The notes under the pieces are model-generated. The model saw only the letters and a program-made list of their open reading frames with translations. It was not told the DNA's origin and did no database searches. Both the position numbers and the translations under genes were made by a program. A stretch of 64,000 nucleotides of DNA, taken from contig MNCI01013647.1 in NCBI GenBank assembly GCA_015680685.1, forward strand, positions 90,326-154,325. Reading direction: 5' to 3'. Every line of letters starts with the position of its first letter. Position 1 is the first letter of the stretch. This DNA comes from Gnetum montanum. Its lineage: Eukaryota > Streptophyta > Gnetopsida > Gnetales > Gnetaceae. Below, piece by piece: positions 21,679 to 33,797 of the stretch.

Positions 21679-22406
21679 CTTTTGTTGTGAAATTATTCTG
21701 ACTTAAATTTATATGGGAATTGTCAATTGAGATGAATGAAACCAGTTAACTCTTATACTTGTACATCATTTCATGTATAAAATATTTTTTTGTTGATTTT
21801 GAGTTTAATTGCAAACATGACATAGCAATGTAAAATGTTTTGGTTTCTTTTTGTGCTTTAAGTGTAATGCGCGGATGTAATTATAAGTCGGAGTATAATG
21901 ATAAATGAAAGATAATTGCAAAAATTGTTATTAACAACATGGCAATGCAAGCATAAATTCGAACAGTGAGCTGGAATTGGAGAGGAAAACAAAGTATAAG
22001 TGGATGATCTAGTTTAAGGCCATTTTGGGCCGTATGCGCAGTTTAAGGCACTAGTTTAAGGCCATTTTGGGCCAGATGCGCACTAGTTTAAGGCCATTTC
22101 GGGCCAGATTCGCACTAGTTTAAGGCCATTTCGGGCCATATGCATAGTTTAAGGCACTATTTTAAGGCCATTTTGGGCCGTATGCGTAGTTTAAGGCACT
22201 AGTTTAAGGCCATTTTGGGCCGTATGCATAGTTTAAGGCCATTTTGGGTCCCAACGTAAGCAAGGGACATTTCGAATGACATAGGTGGATTTCTCGGTTG
22301 AACGACCATTTCTGATCGTGGCTAGTTTTATGTCGTTGCAAACATGATAGTTTAACATCATCCCGGACTAGTTGTAGTTTAACGTCATTTCGGACCATTT
22401 TTTGTT
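21679..22406 (+). repeat. Spacer with TTTAAGGCC minisatellite at the 3' end of B's antisense gene
   Basis: After an AT-rich stretch, 22010-22260 holds about nine units containing TTTAAGGCCATTTTGGGCC (or ...TTTCGGGCC), alternating with GTATGCGCAG-like spacers. Related units AGTTTAACGTCATTTCGGAC follow at 22330-22400. The convergent end of gag-pro begins at 22407. Confidence 0.8.
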
Positions 22407-25400
22407 TTATTGGTTAAGTAATTTTTTGATTTTTTTGATTTTGACGTTGGGAGTAGAGTTAGCGGGTATGATTCTATATTCAGTGTCCCCTTCACTGATC
22501 ACGTTAAATGGTAATTCAGCCCAAGGGACGTTTGATGGAATTTTTGCCGCGTCAATATTTTCTTGTGCTTTTGCGTGTGTCTCGGTTTCCATGTCAGTTG
22601 TAGTTTCTAAGGGAGGTTGCGTATGTACAATGTCAGGCCCAGATATTTCTGTTTTGGGTGGGTTTTCCTTTGCGTTTAAAGGATTATTGCCTACCGGTTG
22701 TTTTTCATTTATGTCGTGTTGTCTAGGCTCTTCGAGCTTAACCTCTGAGCCTTGGTCTATGTCAATGTACGATGAGATGATGGGTGTAGTAGCCTCCCCG
22801 TGTATAACAATTTTGCCACCTTCACAAGGCAGGTGAATTTCTTGGTGTATAGGGGAAGAGACTACTTTTAGTTGGGCCAACCAGGGCCTTCCCAAGATTA
22901 GGTTAAACCCTGGCATTTCATCAATCATCACAAAGTTGGCGGATGTGGGGAATTGATCCCCTACTATGAAGTCTAAGGTCACGGTGCCTTTGACTATCAC
23001 GCACGATCCGTTGAATGATTTCAAACATGTAGTGGCAGTTGGTCTAATTAGCTCTGTAAGCCCGAGTTGTTCGATGATGGGATATGGGACGACGTTTGTG
23101 GCAGCTCTGTCATCTACATGGACCCTATGTATCTTGAATTGGTTTACCCGTATTGTTATGAACATAGGGGCTATTGTTGCTCCTCCCATTTTCTCATCCA
23201 ACTTGATGTTGTTATTGTGGAAACTTAGTGGCTTGGAAGTTGGCCCTTGAGGCGAGTACATTACCACATGAATTGAAGGTTCATTTGGAGGCAAGTCCTC
23301 ACTCACTGGGATAGATGTTAACATGCACACTAAAGCTTCATGATGGGTTTGTGATGCTAACACTAGGTCATATAGGCTCAGTGAAGTGTTCTTTTGTTTG
23401 AGTGCTTATGTGACCTGTGTTAGAGCCGTCGCTAGATCTCTACTGTTGGGTGCGTGTTTATCGGCAATGACTTGGTCCATTGGGCCCAGCAGTTTTATTT
23501 CGTGCATCGTTGGTTTGTCATTTTTTTTGAAATTCTTGATTCGGGTGTATCATGTTTTCTGGATGATTCCCCCTCATAGCCTGTATTTGGTTTATTGTTA
23601 GGTTGTGTCATAGGTGTTGCATTTAATGGAGTAGGTTTAGAAGGTCCTAAAGCTAGCCGTTGACGCTCTTTCTCCAAACACTCGCGCGTAAGCTTATCTA
23701 CTAAGCATTCTCGTGTGTGACATGGGGGCATGGCTGGTTTTGAGGCCTCAGGTTGCTTTGGAACTTGTACCACGTATGGAGTCGGGCGGGGTTGCGGTTG
23801 GACAGTTGCTTGTGGTTGGGTGCCAGACTAGCTAGGCATGCTGATGACATAGGGGCTTGGTTTATTTTGTGTTTGGGAAGTGGAGGATTGGGGATCACTA
23901 GGATGTTCAGGTGTCCTAACGACGTATGGAGTTGGCCTAGCAGGAGGTTGTACCTCTGCTGTTGCGACTGCAGGTGGTATTCGAACTACGTAAGGGGCAG
24001 GCCGAATAGGAGGGGTTGGTGAGTTTGTGGTAGCAACGACAGGAGGTACGTGCACCACGTATGATTTTTCGCAGGTCGGGGTGTTAGGAGTTGCCATGGC
24101 GGGGGGTACTCGGACGACATAAGGTTGCTGTGGGGGGCATGAAGGTTGAGGCACGGGTGTTTGTACAGTGGGCGGAATACACACTACAAATGGTTTATTA
24201 GGCGTTTACTGATCATGGTTAGAATAGACAGTGTTAATGCTAGGTGTCTCAAGTTCGTTATCAAGATAGATTGTATTAATGACGTACGGTGCCTCTTTGG
24301 TATTTAGAGGGTCTTTATACACACCCATGGCCTAGTTTTATGGCTGGACCGGGTTGGCTTCATCAAAAGTGATCTAACCTCCATCAATCATTTGTTGGAT
24401 GTCTTGTTTTAGGGTGAAACAATAATCCGTGCCATGCCCATTACGTTGGTGATAATTGTAGAAGCGATCCATTCTAAAACGTTTTGGTACTGGGGGTTCA
24501 TTCGGCGTTGCTAAGCTTGGGTTCTGAACCATTTGACAGAACCGATCATGTCTCTGGATAACAGCAGGGGATAACTATTTGTGTTTCATTAACCCAACCT
24601 TCAGGAGTTGGTCAAACAACTGTGATGGTTTCATGGGTAGTGGTGTGTATTGGACGGGTTATTTCCTCTCGGAGTTTCTTGTACGATTCGGTGTTGGGTT
24701 TTGTAATGAGGAGGATTCTGGTGCGGTCGGAGGAGTGGATGTAGTGTAATTAGTAGGGGCAACAGGCGGTTTTCTTTGTTGTCCCATGTTTGCTTGCTGT
24801 GTTTCTGCCAACGCTGCTATAGTTGTTTTAGCCTTTTCTTTATCTTTTTTACTATGTTGATTCTTAAAGGCTAGATACGCAGGGTCGTGGCTATTTTGGG
24901 CTGCCTCTTCTATGTTTTTAATCTGTACAAAGGCTTGATTGAGGTTATGCACATTGAGGTAATATGACTTGGATTTGAAAAATTCGTTGACAGAACCTTT
25001 TAGAATGGTAAGCAGATACGTTTGTGGGATCGACTCGTGGAGCTCATTGAGAGCAGCACTCCACCTTTGGATGAATTTTTGTACGGGTTCTAGAGGTGCT
25101 TGTTTGACTTGTATAAGACTGTCAAGTTTTGCTTCAGGTTTCAAGTTATACTTGAACCTGGTAACAAATTGATGTAACAACTCCTCTAGAGAAAATATCG
25201 AGTTTCTTGGCAAGGCCCGATACCAATAAAGTGCTCTCCCTGCGAGGGACATAGGGAACACTCGCAAAATGGCATGTGGCCATGCCTGAAGTAATGCACA
25301 TTCTAGTCTAAATGTTATAGGGTGAGCATTGGGGTCCATCTCTCCATTATATTTAGTTAGCGTAGGCAATAATACACCCTTGGGTAAGGTTAGGGGCGGA

Positions 25401-26604
25401 ATGGAAGAGCTGATGGGGTCATCATGGTAAAAGTCCACTACCTTCAACTCTCTGTCGGTGGCTATTTTGAGGCGTTTGACCTCGTCAGTTAGTTCTTGCA
25501 TTAGTTTTTTAGCATTCGCCCAGTCTTGAGCTCTAGGTGAGGTGGCAGCTTGGGGATGTGGTACAGTGTACAGATTAGATTGTTGGATAGTGGGTTGGAA
25601 GATGGAAAGTTGTGTAGTTGGAGGTTGTACTTGCTGGACATTTATAGTGGGTGGTATCAGGGGCGGCATATTGTAGGTGGGGGTTGCTGTGGCTGTGGTT
25701 GTCCTTGGGGGATGTTGACTGGTAGAATTGTGTGAGGTGGTATGTTTTAGTGAGGGGGTTGATGTGGTTGAGCACCAATCCCTGCCCATTGCCCAGTCAT
25801 GTTTTGTGTAGGAATCCCCTAAACTTGTTGAGTTACAGTGGTAAAAGGGGCTTTGTGAGTTTGGACCTGGGGGATATAATGGGAAGACGTAGATGCTAGT
25901 ATCACATGTGACATCTCGATCACACAGGGTGGGAAGGTCACTCCTACATTATTTTGAGGGGGTTGCATTTGTAAGAACGAGGGTGCCGTGGCTGTGGGAG
26001 GAATTGTGAGGGGAAGCATGTTGAGTTGAACTTCGGTTGGTGGAGGAATGGGGATGAGAGCGGCTGCGTCTTGTTGAGGCGCATGCACTTGTGTGATGTT
26101 CAATGGCTAGAGGGACGTAGTTTCACCTGTGAATGGGTGAAACAATGGGTTTATATAAGTTTGTGGGCTAAGGGTGTGGTATGAGTCTTCATGCTCGGAT
26201 TGAGCTCCGAACTAATCCTTCTCTTCTGGTTGAGGATTTACTACAGGCTAATTTAGCGACTGGCTCCTTTATAAGAGGAGTTGTGTGATGAGCTCAGAGT
26301 AAGGCTCTGGAAGGGGGATGATATTGTATGGGGAAGGAATGAACTCTTGTCCTCCCCTGTAGAAAATTTTGTATTGCCTCTTGACTTCCATTTCGGCTCG
26401 GTCCATGGCTAGGCTAGCTTGTATTTTCATGCATATGAAGTTGTACTGGTCTTGAGTTATGATGTTAGACGACGGGTTCCTCCCTTGCAATCTAAGGGAC
26501 CGACGAGGCTAGACTATGGGTTGTACCACAGGCTGTTGAATGGCCATGGTGCCTACAAGGTCTGTGACCTGGGTGGTTGTAGCAGTGGTGTTTGCGGTGT
26601 TCAT
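22407..26604 (-). pseudogene. gag-pro: gag-pro of element B
   Basis: Start at the ATG at 26604, in the same context as C. Blocks in order: N-terminal SLRLQGRNPSSN; FIPSPYNIIPLPEPYSE; a Pro/Gln-rich stretch; the Gag core GRALYWYRALP...FVTRFKYNLKPE (about 25000-25250); a zinc-knuckle-like YNYHQRNGHGTDYC in which the first Cys has become Tyr; a run of seven PYVVxVP-type motifs (23760-24200); then protease. The protease active site reads DDRAATN where A has DNGTAAN, followed by ILGRPWLAQL. The long open stretches (24659-25789 and 22407-23363) show this copy is less decayed than C. Small frameshifts separate the segments. Confidence 0.85.
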
Positions 26605-27089
26605 GATAAACGGTTGAGAATATGACACAGTGAAGGGAAATGAAACTAGTATACTTAGTGCAGCGTAAACCTATGTTTGTGGCGTACAACATATACACTG
26701 GGTCTCAGCATATAGGCTTCAACGACCAACGTATAAGGGCAGCATATAGGTATACAACGTATAGTGGCAGCGTAGAGAATCTATGGTGTAAGGCGTACAA
26801 CGTATATGCTAAGCAGCGTATACAGCGTCAGCGTACAGTGTAAACAGGGTTACAGCGTACAGAGTGTAGCATATACAGACGACAACGTAAATGAGTTTAT
26901 GGTGTAGGGCATATAGCATAAATTGAGCAATGTAGACACTGGGAGGTTTGTAGACAGGGTCGGCGTAATCTCAATAGCGTAGATGCTCAATGGTGTAGAT
27001 GCTGGGACGTTTGTAGATAGTAAGTTTTAGACGCTCACCAGCATAGATGCTAGGAGTTCTGAAGCATAGTAAGTTTTAGGCAGTTCTGT
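26605..27089 (-). repeat. Leader of element B with GCGTA/GTATA repeats
   Basis: Between PBS and gag there is no coding sequence. About 20 irregular copies of AGCGTATA, GCGTACA and related forms fill 26660-27060. The A leader is half as long and lacks them; the C leader has a different hairpin repeat in the same place. Confidence 0.7.
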
Positions 27090-27105
27090 CCTCCTTCTAG
27101 CGCCA
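27090..27105 (-). other. Primer-binding site of element B
   Basis: TGGCGCTAGAAGGAGG on the minus strand, identical to A's, five bases after the LTR end (GGTACA). Confidence 0.85.
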
Positions 27106-27110
27106 ATTTC

Positions 27111-28339
27111 TGTACCATCCGAAATCATCGGTCTTTGGCTGGAAGGAAACGGAAACTAGGGGATTGTTGGACATGCACAAAAGACCCTAACTTCACCTGA
27201 GGGCAAGTTGGAATTAACGAAGGCAGAGTACCTTGAGTGGTCCACACACGGATCAGGCAAGGATTTCCCTGAACATACACCGAAGTGCTATACGCTGGGT
27301 TATATGTAAATGGCATAACAGGCATAAAGTGGAGTGTAAAAAGCATAACTGATGCGAACGGAGCATAAACGTAAAACATCGTAAACAATATACATGCAAC
27401 AATTAATGCAAACTGTAACAAATTTTAGGAAGAAAATGTAACAATGCTATTTCAAAATGAGAGTTACAATGCACCAGTCCAATGTAGTTGTGGCTTTGAC
27501 ACAAGGCAGATGAATAGCCCTGGTGGATGCAGAGATAATTGTGGGCTGGTTCAAACTGTAGGCACAGCGTAGAGGCTGTATGCTCAGCATACAGGGTTGA
27601 AGTTCAGCATACAAGGCTCTCTGCTCTGGTTCTTAGTATCTCTCTTTTTCTCTCTCTGGTTTGCTAAAAATTGCCAACCCCCTTTCTAATGAAAAATTGA
27701 GGCTTTTATATAGGTTTAGACGTTAGACTTGGATTGGGTGACATGTGGCGCATTGATCGGGCATGAAAGAATAAAATTTACAAGTGTACAACATGTTACA
27801 TCTGTTGGGCGTATACGTTGGGCGTAGACTCTGGGTGTATACATCGGGCATATATGCTATGGATGCTGGGCGTATACACTGATGGATGCTCGGTTTGTGT
27901 GAATTGCTACCTTATACCAAATCTTATTTTGCAATGCTGTTTCCATGCTGTCTTCGGGGATTACATGCTAGGCGTATACATCAGTCATACCTACTGAGCG
28001 TACATGTGAGGTGTGTACCTTGGGTGTGTACGCTGGACGTCTACGTTGGAGATGCAATCTGGGATGTATACGCTGGGCATACACACTGTGAACATTGGGC
28101 GTATACGTTGAGAATTCATACTTAGTGTAAGCTAAGTATTTTAAGCTTCGAAGTTTCCAGGTTTGATAGCAAATGTTGTCGTGGTCATCAACGGGTCCCA
28201 AGGAACTGCTCCTCGTTGAGTTTGACTCTGCTTGAAGTCGTTTGTGGGGTCCTCAAGCTTTAGTCATGCTGGGGAGCATTATGACTTAGCTTGATTTTTT
28301 TTTGGAAAAGTACTAAGCTTGAAATTTTTTGGTGTTTCA
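27111..28339 (-). repeat. 5' LTR of element B
   Basis: On the minus strand it begins TGAAACACC (28339) and ends GGTACA (27111), next to the PBS. A TATA box is at 27703-27712, and GCGTA clusters fill 27540-28120, upstream and downstream of it. No second copy is in the window because B's 3' LTR lies to the left. Confidence 0.82.
27703..27712 (-). promoter_or_regulatory. TATA box of the B LTR promoter
   Basis: CCTATATAAAAGCC on the minus strand, followed by an AGAGAGA-rich likely 5' leader. In C the equivalent (about 39818) has decayed to CATAAAAAC. Confidence 0.6.
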
Positions 28340-28518
28340 GTTATGTCATTGGCTAGTTGCGGGCTTAACAATGTGCTTAGTTTCAGGATTTTAACTTTGC
28401 CATCTGGCACGGTAATGGGGGCTTCAGCCAAGGGATCTTCAGTGATGCTATCAGTTTCTAGGTTCAGAGTCCTAGTCATCATTTCAAAAAAATCTAGCAT
28501 TTGTTGAGTTGATGCCAC
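28340..28518 (-). pseudogene. pol linker fragment of element C, cut by B
   Basis: The minus-strand frame contains LETDSITEDPLAE and KILKLSTLL, matching EAGDITEDPLSE and KTLKVSSLL just before the RT of A. This shows that C had pol downstream of the antisense gene like A, and that B inserted just before the RT. Confidence 0.7.
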
Positions 28519-29099
28519 AAAAGTGTCGTTTGTTTTTGAGCCTAAACAATAGACTCCATGTTGATTTCTCGTGTGATCATTCCGTGCGGTCCATTGATAG
28601 ACAGTGGTAAGAATAATTGCTTACTGTCTATGATGTTTGCTCCTACCAATAAATAGTGAGAAGTGTGAATCAGGTGGTTGGTTATTTTTGAATGTAATTA
28701 ATTTATGCGTTTATGCATCTAAATTGGACTAAGGTATGCGATGGTAATTTATCGTCGTATTCGGACGCATGGCAATTTAGGGCCTTACCGGGCCGATTGT
28801 GGTAGTTTAAGGCCTTACTAGGCTAATAATTGTTCGTTTATGATGTCTGGTTGATTGTATGATTTGTACTAGTTATTGAGTGTGAGACTGCCAAATGAGG
28901 AGTTTGCGCCAGAATGTTTAGTATGGGTAACACGAGTTGCTTCGCAAGAGAATATTGCATGTGGGTAGTGTTCATTCCAGTATATCGTTGTCTTTGCTTT
29001 TGTTTTGTTCATTATCTTTGCTTCTACTTTTTTCATATGTATTTACATGTACTTTGTATTTTGGTTAATTTTTAAATTAATTGAATAAATTATTTCAAG
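28519..29099 (+). other. Spacer between C's pol linker and its antisense-gene promoter
   Basis: No gene. Two GGCAGTTTAAGGCC-like units (28768-28825) and a block with TTTGCGCCAGAATGTTTAGTAT (about 28900) also occur in B near 16791-16815, confirming shared structure. Confidence 0.6.
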
Positions 29100-29729
29100 G
29101 TGCCGTCAGCGTATTTAACGTGGAGTGAATAAATAGGAGTTAGCGTGAACCGCAAGGTAGCTAGCGACCAAGTTCGAGCGTGAACATCCCAGCGTGAACC
29201 CCCAAAGCTCAAGCATGAACCTATTTTGTAGCGTATATCAGGGTGAATATCAGGCAGCATAGGCAGGGGAAGGCGTAGGTACGGCACAACGGTGGTGACA
29301 AGGGTAATATAGATCGGGGTGCGGCGAGTTGGGTGGAAGGATTCGACGAGACCTTCAACGTGAACGTGCGACGTGGATTTGTAGCGTGAACGTGAGGCTA
29401 AGGGTTTAAACCCTAGCATGCAAGGTTGAAGCCCCAATGTGAGCCTAGCTTACTATATTCTTTCTTTATGATGTCCATTGCTGAGATGGTTCCTCTGGTT
29501 TTCGTTGTACCCCTGTTTTGTTTTTCACTATTTCTTGGTATGTTAATTGGGTCTTGCTGTCCTGATTCTTGCTTGTTTGTTTAGGATTTATTAGTGTTCT
29601 GAGTTCCACGAGGTTTAGGGTTCGGCATGAATTTAGCGTGCTATAGGGTTGAAACCCTAGTGTGTAAGATGTAGCATGAACGTAGCGTGCAGTGTCGAAA
29701 CCCCAGTATGTGAGACGCAACGTGAACAC
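29100..29729 (+). repeat. AGCGTGAAC repeats upstream of C's antisense gene
   Basis: Scattered copies of AGCGTGAAC(C) and relatives occupy the 5' UTR position. They correspond to the AGCGTAAAC copies of B with one base changed. The degraded TATA (GAATAAATAGG, about 29126) is at the left end. Confidence 0.6.
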
Positions 29730-32700
29730 AAGGTAGAAGGCCGGTGGAGGAAGGAGCCTAGCTTGACCTTCACCGAAGAGAGTGAAGTGATGCTCCAGTG
29801 TTTGCCTAGACCTAGGATTCCATCATGGTCTAGATCAACGTGCAGGTAGGCTCTGACCCTTCATCAAAATTTGTGTTTTTGCCTACTGTTCCTGTCGATT
29901 TTTCCCATTGTGTAGCATAACGGTTTCTGTAGCATAAAGTTTGCCGTAGTGTAAATGTTTTCATAGTGTGAAGGACATGCTCGGCATGCAGGGTTTGTGC
30001 GTCCATGTTGCAGCGTGCAAGGTTTGCACATTGGGCGTGAAGAGAACAACAGTTTCTTTCCAAGTGTTGGTCACTTGGGTGAAACTTTATTTTATTATTT
30101 CATTTTCTTATATAGCTGATTTGCCATGGTTTCCAAACACTTGCAAGAATTCCAAGCCTTTCCTCCTAGTGGTGGAGCTTGTCGGGGTTTTGGTGTGGTT
30201 TGGGCCCATTGATTCTGATGAACCTGCTCCTAATATGATCATTGATCAAAATGGGGTATGGTTCAGAACGGGTGTTAGTGAGTTTCTTTCCTTCATGCTA
30301 GATAGATTCAGCATGGTAATATGGTCCCACTTAAGTGAACAGTTAGCACGGAGCGTGTTTGAGACCATGTTACCAGGATCTTCAAATGAGGTAGTAGCTT
30401 TTATGGAGGACATTGATGAAGGAGTGCTTACAATTGAGGACGGTCCCTTTGGAGGACCCAGATCTACCCATCCCTTGTCACGTGTATAGGACTCACTATC
30501 AGATGGCCTTCATCACATCAACAACACTCTATTCCTAGCTGCTCATGTGCATACTTTATTCTAGAACCCTCCTGGAATGGTGTATTGGGTAGGCAGGTAA
30601 AGTTGTTCAATTTGTCATTTTGCCTTGTTTCCTAGTATTTTTTTATGTTTTGACTGTCGTTTCTTTGTAGGCCTTAATTCGATAAAGAAGGAGTGTGCAT
30701 AGACAATGATGGACTCGCTTTGGCTCGTACCGCCTTAGAGGCTTTCATGGTGGGCCCCACTCTCCGTGGTGCCGTGTTAGCCCAGACTAAGGGTGATATT
30801 GTTCATTTTTACAAACGGTAATCGAGGGCACTTGCACAATGCGAGGCTAGGGGGTGACTACATGGGGATTGGTCTCATAATGGGTCAGTTTTCCCACGTG
30901 ATTCTGATTTGGCACCTAGTGTGAATCCATCGTCTGACGGTAAGTCACGGTATTTTCTTATGCCTCAGTTTGTTTGTTCTGCTACATCATTGGTTATATT
31001 GACTCCATGGTGTTATCTTGTGCGTACAGTGGATGTCCCCCTTGGTGGAGCCACTGTCACAACTGGGTGGACTGAGAGCACTTTGTCTATGAGATTTGGG
31101 AAAATCAGTGATGCACAACAATGGTTACGTACTAAGGCACCAACACATATCATCAGTTGTTTGAGTGATGCGGGCCTCATGGATTTGTTTACTGCCCTGA
31201 GCCCTGATGTTTCTGTGATGGAGATGATTGGAATCATTGATTCTTTCAATGAATCTGTCACCTACTATAGCACTCACACCAAGGGTGTCCAAGTGGTTTT
31301 CCATCTATTGGTGGAGTTTTTCTTAGACCTCTTCGGCGTACCAGTAGATGGTGTTAGAATGGTTTTGGATAGGGCACAGAAAGAGCTCCATGTTGTGCGT
31401 GAGTTGGAGGACTGGTTGGGTGTTCTTAAAGGCTCTAAGGGATTCCCTATGTAGGGAAAATCAAAAGTGGCAGAAGTTAATGAGCTGTATCCCTTGTTCA
31501 GAGCGTAGGTGTTTCTCAAGTCTCTATCTCAAGTAAAAACTTTTGGGGTAGAACCTGTGCGTATCATGCGCACTATTCTAGAGACTGGGGTACGTTATAA
31601 CTAGGCCCAGTTTTTGCTTTCAGTTTTCCATGGGGAGATAGTAAGGTTACGTTCAAACATTGAGGCGCAATCCCATTTCACCTTTGCATTCTTTGCTGGT
31701 TCCTTGCGTCGACTGGCTGAATTTGTAGTTGTTCACATGGATAACAAGTACGTGTTAAGGGATCGTGACCAACTATCTCGCCCATGGATTTGCCACTTAT
31801 TTGAGGTTTCCAAATCTCAAGATGCTCCCAAGGGGATTGACTAATCAGTTTCTATCACAATAGAGGGGTCATCTGGTCATTCAATTCATACGCGTGATAG
31901 CATAGGGTTGGAACCAGATAGTGTGCCCTATACTGCTAGGAGAGCTGATCGGGTGATCAAGGAAATGATCGGGAAAGCAAAATCAAAAGTTCAGAAGCAT
32001 GAACGTCCTAGAGAGGTTGCTCTAACTGTAGATGAACCAAGGGTGAAACGTATATGGTTTAAGATGCCTGTACGAGGTAAGCTTGATTCACTGATTTGTC
32101 CTTGTTTTATTGTCATCATTTTTATTTTTACTTTATTTTTTGGCTATTTATAAGAAACTGATGTTGAACCTATGAATGTCATTAGAGTTAACTTCTGAAG
32201 CAAGAAGAGAGAGGTTAGCACCGATCATCGAGGAGGAAGAGGTCTCAACAAACTTAAATGAGGAGGATGAAATGCGTAGAGACGAGACAGGAGGAATGAA
32301 AGATCAGGAGGGAGATACCATAGAAAAGGGTAACATCGATGATCAGGATGGATTCGATGAGATGTTTGATGGTTTCCTTAGAGGGAGGCTAGACCTTGGT
32401 GATCCTCCAAATTGGGAGGAAGACAAAGATTTTGGTATATTCGCCATATTATGTTTATTTGCATTTTGAATTGTGCTTTTATTTGAAGTTTTAATTTTAT
32501 GTTTTTAACTGCTACTAGGTGAAAATGTTGAGACTAGGACAGTTCCTAACGTTCGTTTAGAAGTCCCTATGATGAAGGCTTCCACAGAAATAACCACCGA
32601 AGTTAACCCGTCTCCTACGCATGAACCATTTACTTCGATTGAAATGCCAAGTAAAATGGATTTTATAACTAGTATCGTTGATGAGGTAGTTGATCGCATC

Positions 32701-33797
32701 CAACAAGCTAGTCCTGAAATAGGTACATATATCTTAAGCATTTCGAATCCTTTGGTTTTTCGCATCTATTGCTATTGTCCAATGTCTAATGTATGTTCTC
32801 CTCACATGAGAAGGGGCTAAACTGAAATGGGATTCATTTGAGGCCACTTGTATTGATAGTTTGCCTGCACTACCTTCAGAGATTGAGCAAGTACCTTGAA
32901 AGATCTATGATGAAGTGGCAGAATGCGTTGTGCAGAATGCCAAGTCTCTTTGGACCTGTAGGTGCTCCATCGACAGGCTATGGTTGTAGATTCAGGCGAG
33001 AGAAAAAGAGATTTCCAAGCTATCAGCAAAATGGGATGATCTCAAATCGCGCTATGAGTTCGCCTCTGCAAGGTTAACAGGTGATCATTCTTGGCGAACT
33101 TCTAAGATTACTTATAACAGATATTGGAATTTATTGAATTGCCAAGTATCAATGACTCGAGAGCTAGCAGAGTGTAAGGCACAAATAGATTTACTGAACC
33201 TCAAATGTCAGGATTCGAAGGCTTTCACTTCTAAGGTGCAGAAATGGGGTCAAGATGAAAAGACCCATAAGTATCATTATAAAAAATCGTTAAATAAGGT
33301 ATCTATAGAGAAGCGTCAGCTGGAGATGTTTGTTGAGGGTTTAGGCCTACGCTCTTCATTTGGAACATTTGCTAAGAACACTGTGGTAGAGATGGAGTCT
33401 CCCAAGAGGGTTATCACTACTGCTTCTGGGGAGGTTTCTATGGGTGAGTTTCCTCTGAAATGTCCCACTTGGTCTACGATGGACAAAGGGAAGGCTTTGG
33501 CCAACGTTGATCTGGGCCTTGATGGGACTGACTAGGCAAGTGTCTCTGAAGAAGAAATCCTTTGTCGGTTGGAATTCGGTCTAGAAGGATCTTCTTTAGT
33601 AAGTCATTTAAACTTGTGAATTTTTTTTATTAAATAACTTTTGGAATTCTTCTCTTTTCTTTTTGTGTTAATTGTTTTCTTTTACCTTTTCATAGGGTCA
33701 GGGCAATGACAATGGTCAGGAAGGTGGCCCCAGCGGAGTGGGGATCCATGGTGCCGAGGAGTCTGAGGGGGACATCCCTCCTGACCCTGATGCTAAG
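29730..33797 (+). pseudogene. Eight-exon antisense gene of element C (FCP1-like domain protein)
   Basis: The same plan as B: exons 29730-29845, 30147-30596, 30671-30939, 31030-32076, 32186-32434, 32519-32722, 32814-33598, 33696-33797. Exon 3 is 269 nt and exon 4 is 1,047 nt, exactly as in B. Lesions: no in-frame ATG in exon 1, acceptor of intron 1 changed from TAG to CAA, stops in exons 2, 3, 4 and 7, and loss of the stop codon seen in B (TAG to AAG at 33795). Exon 2 shares B's VVELVGVL loop. Exon 7 keeps a longer open C-terminal part than B because B has a frameshift there. Donor and acceptor dinucleotides are otherwise kept. Confidence 0.82.

Larger units (their letters stand above)
16691..28339 (-). 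mobile_element. Element B: Tat-like Ty3/gypsy retrotransposon, interrupted by A
   Basis: Read on the minus strand: LTR (28339-27111), PBS (27105-27090), leader with GCGTA repeats, gag-pro (26604-22407), minisatellite, antisense gene (plus strand, 17299-21678) with its 5' repeats, then a break at 16691. In A and C the pol region follows here. B's RT appears to have been lost with most of A's 3' LTR, while its RNase H survives at 1-430 on the far side of A. B inserted into C at 28340 (flanking bases GTTAT). Confidence 0.82.

Noticed and set aside
22402-23250. Plus-strand frames of 144 and 94 residues
   Set aside because: Shadows of B's protease-coding minus strand.
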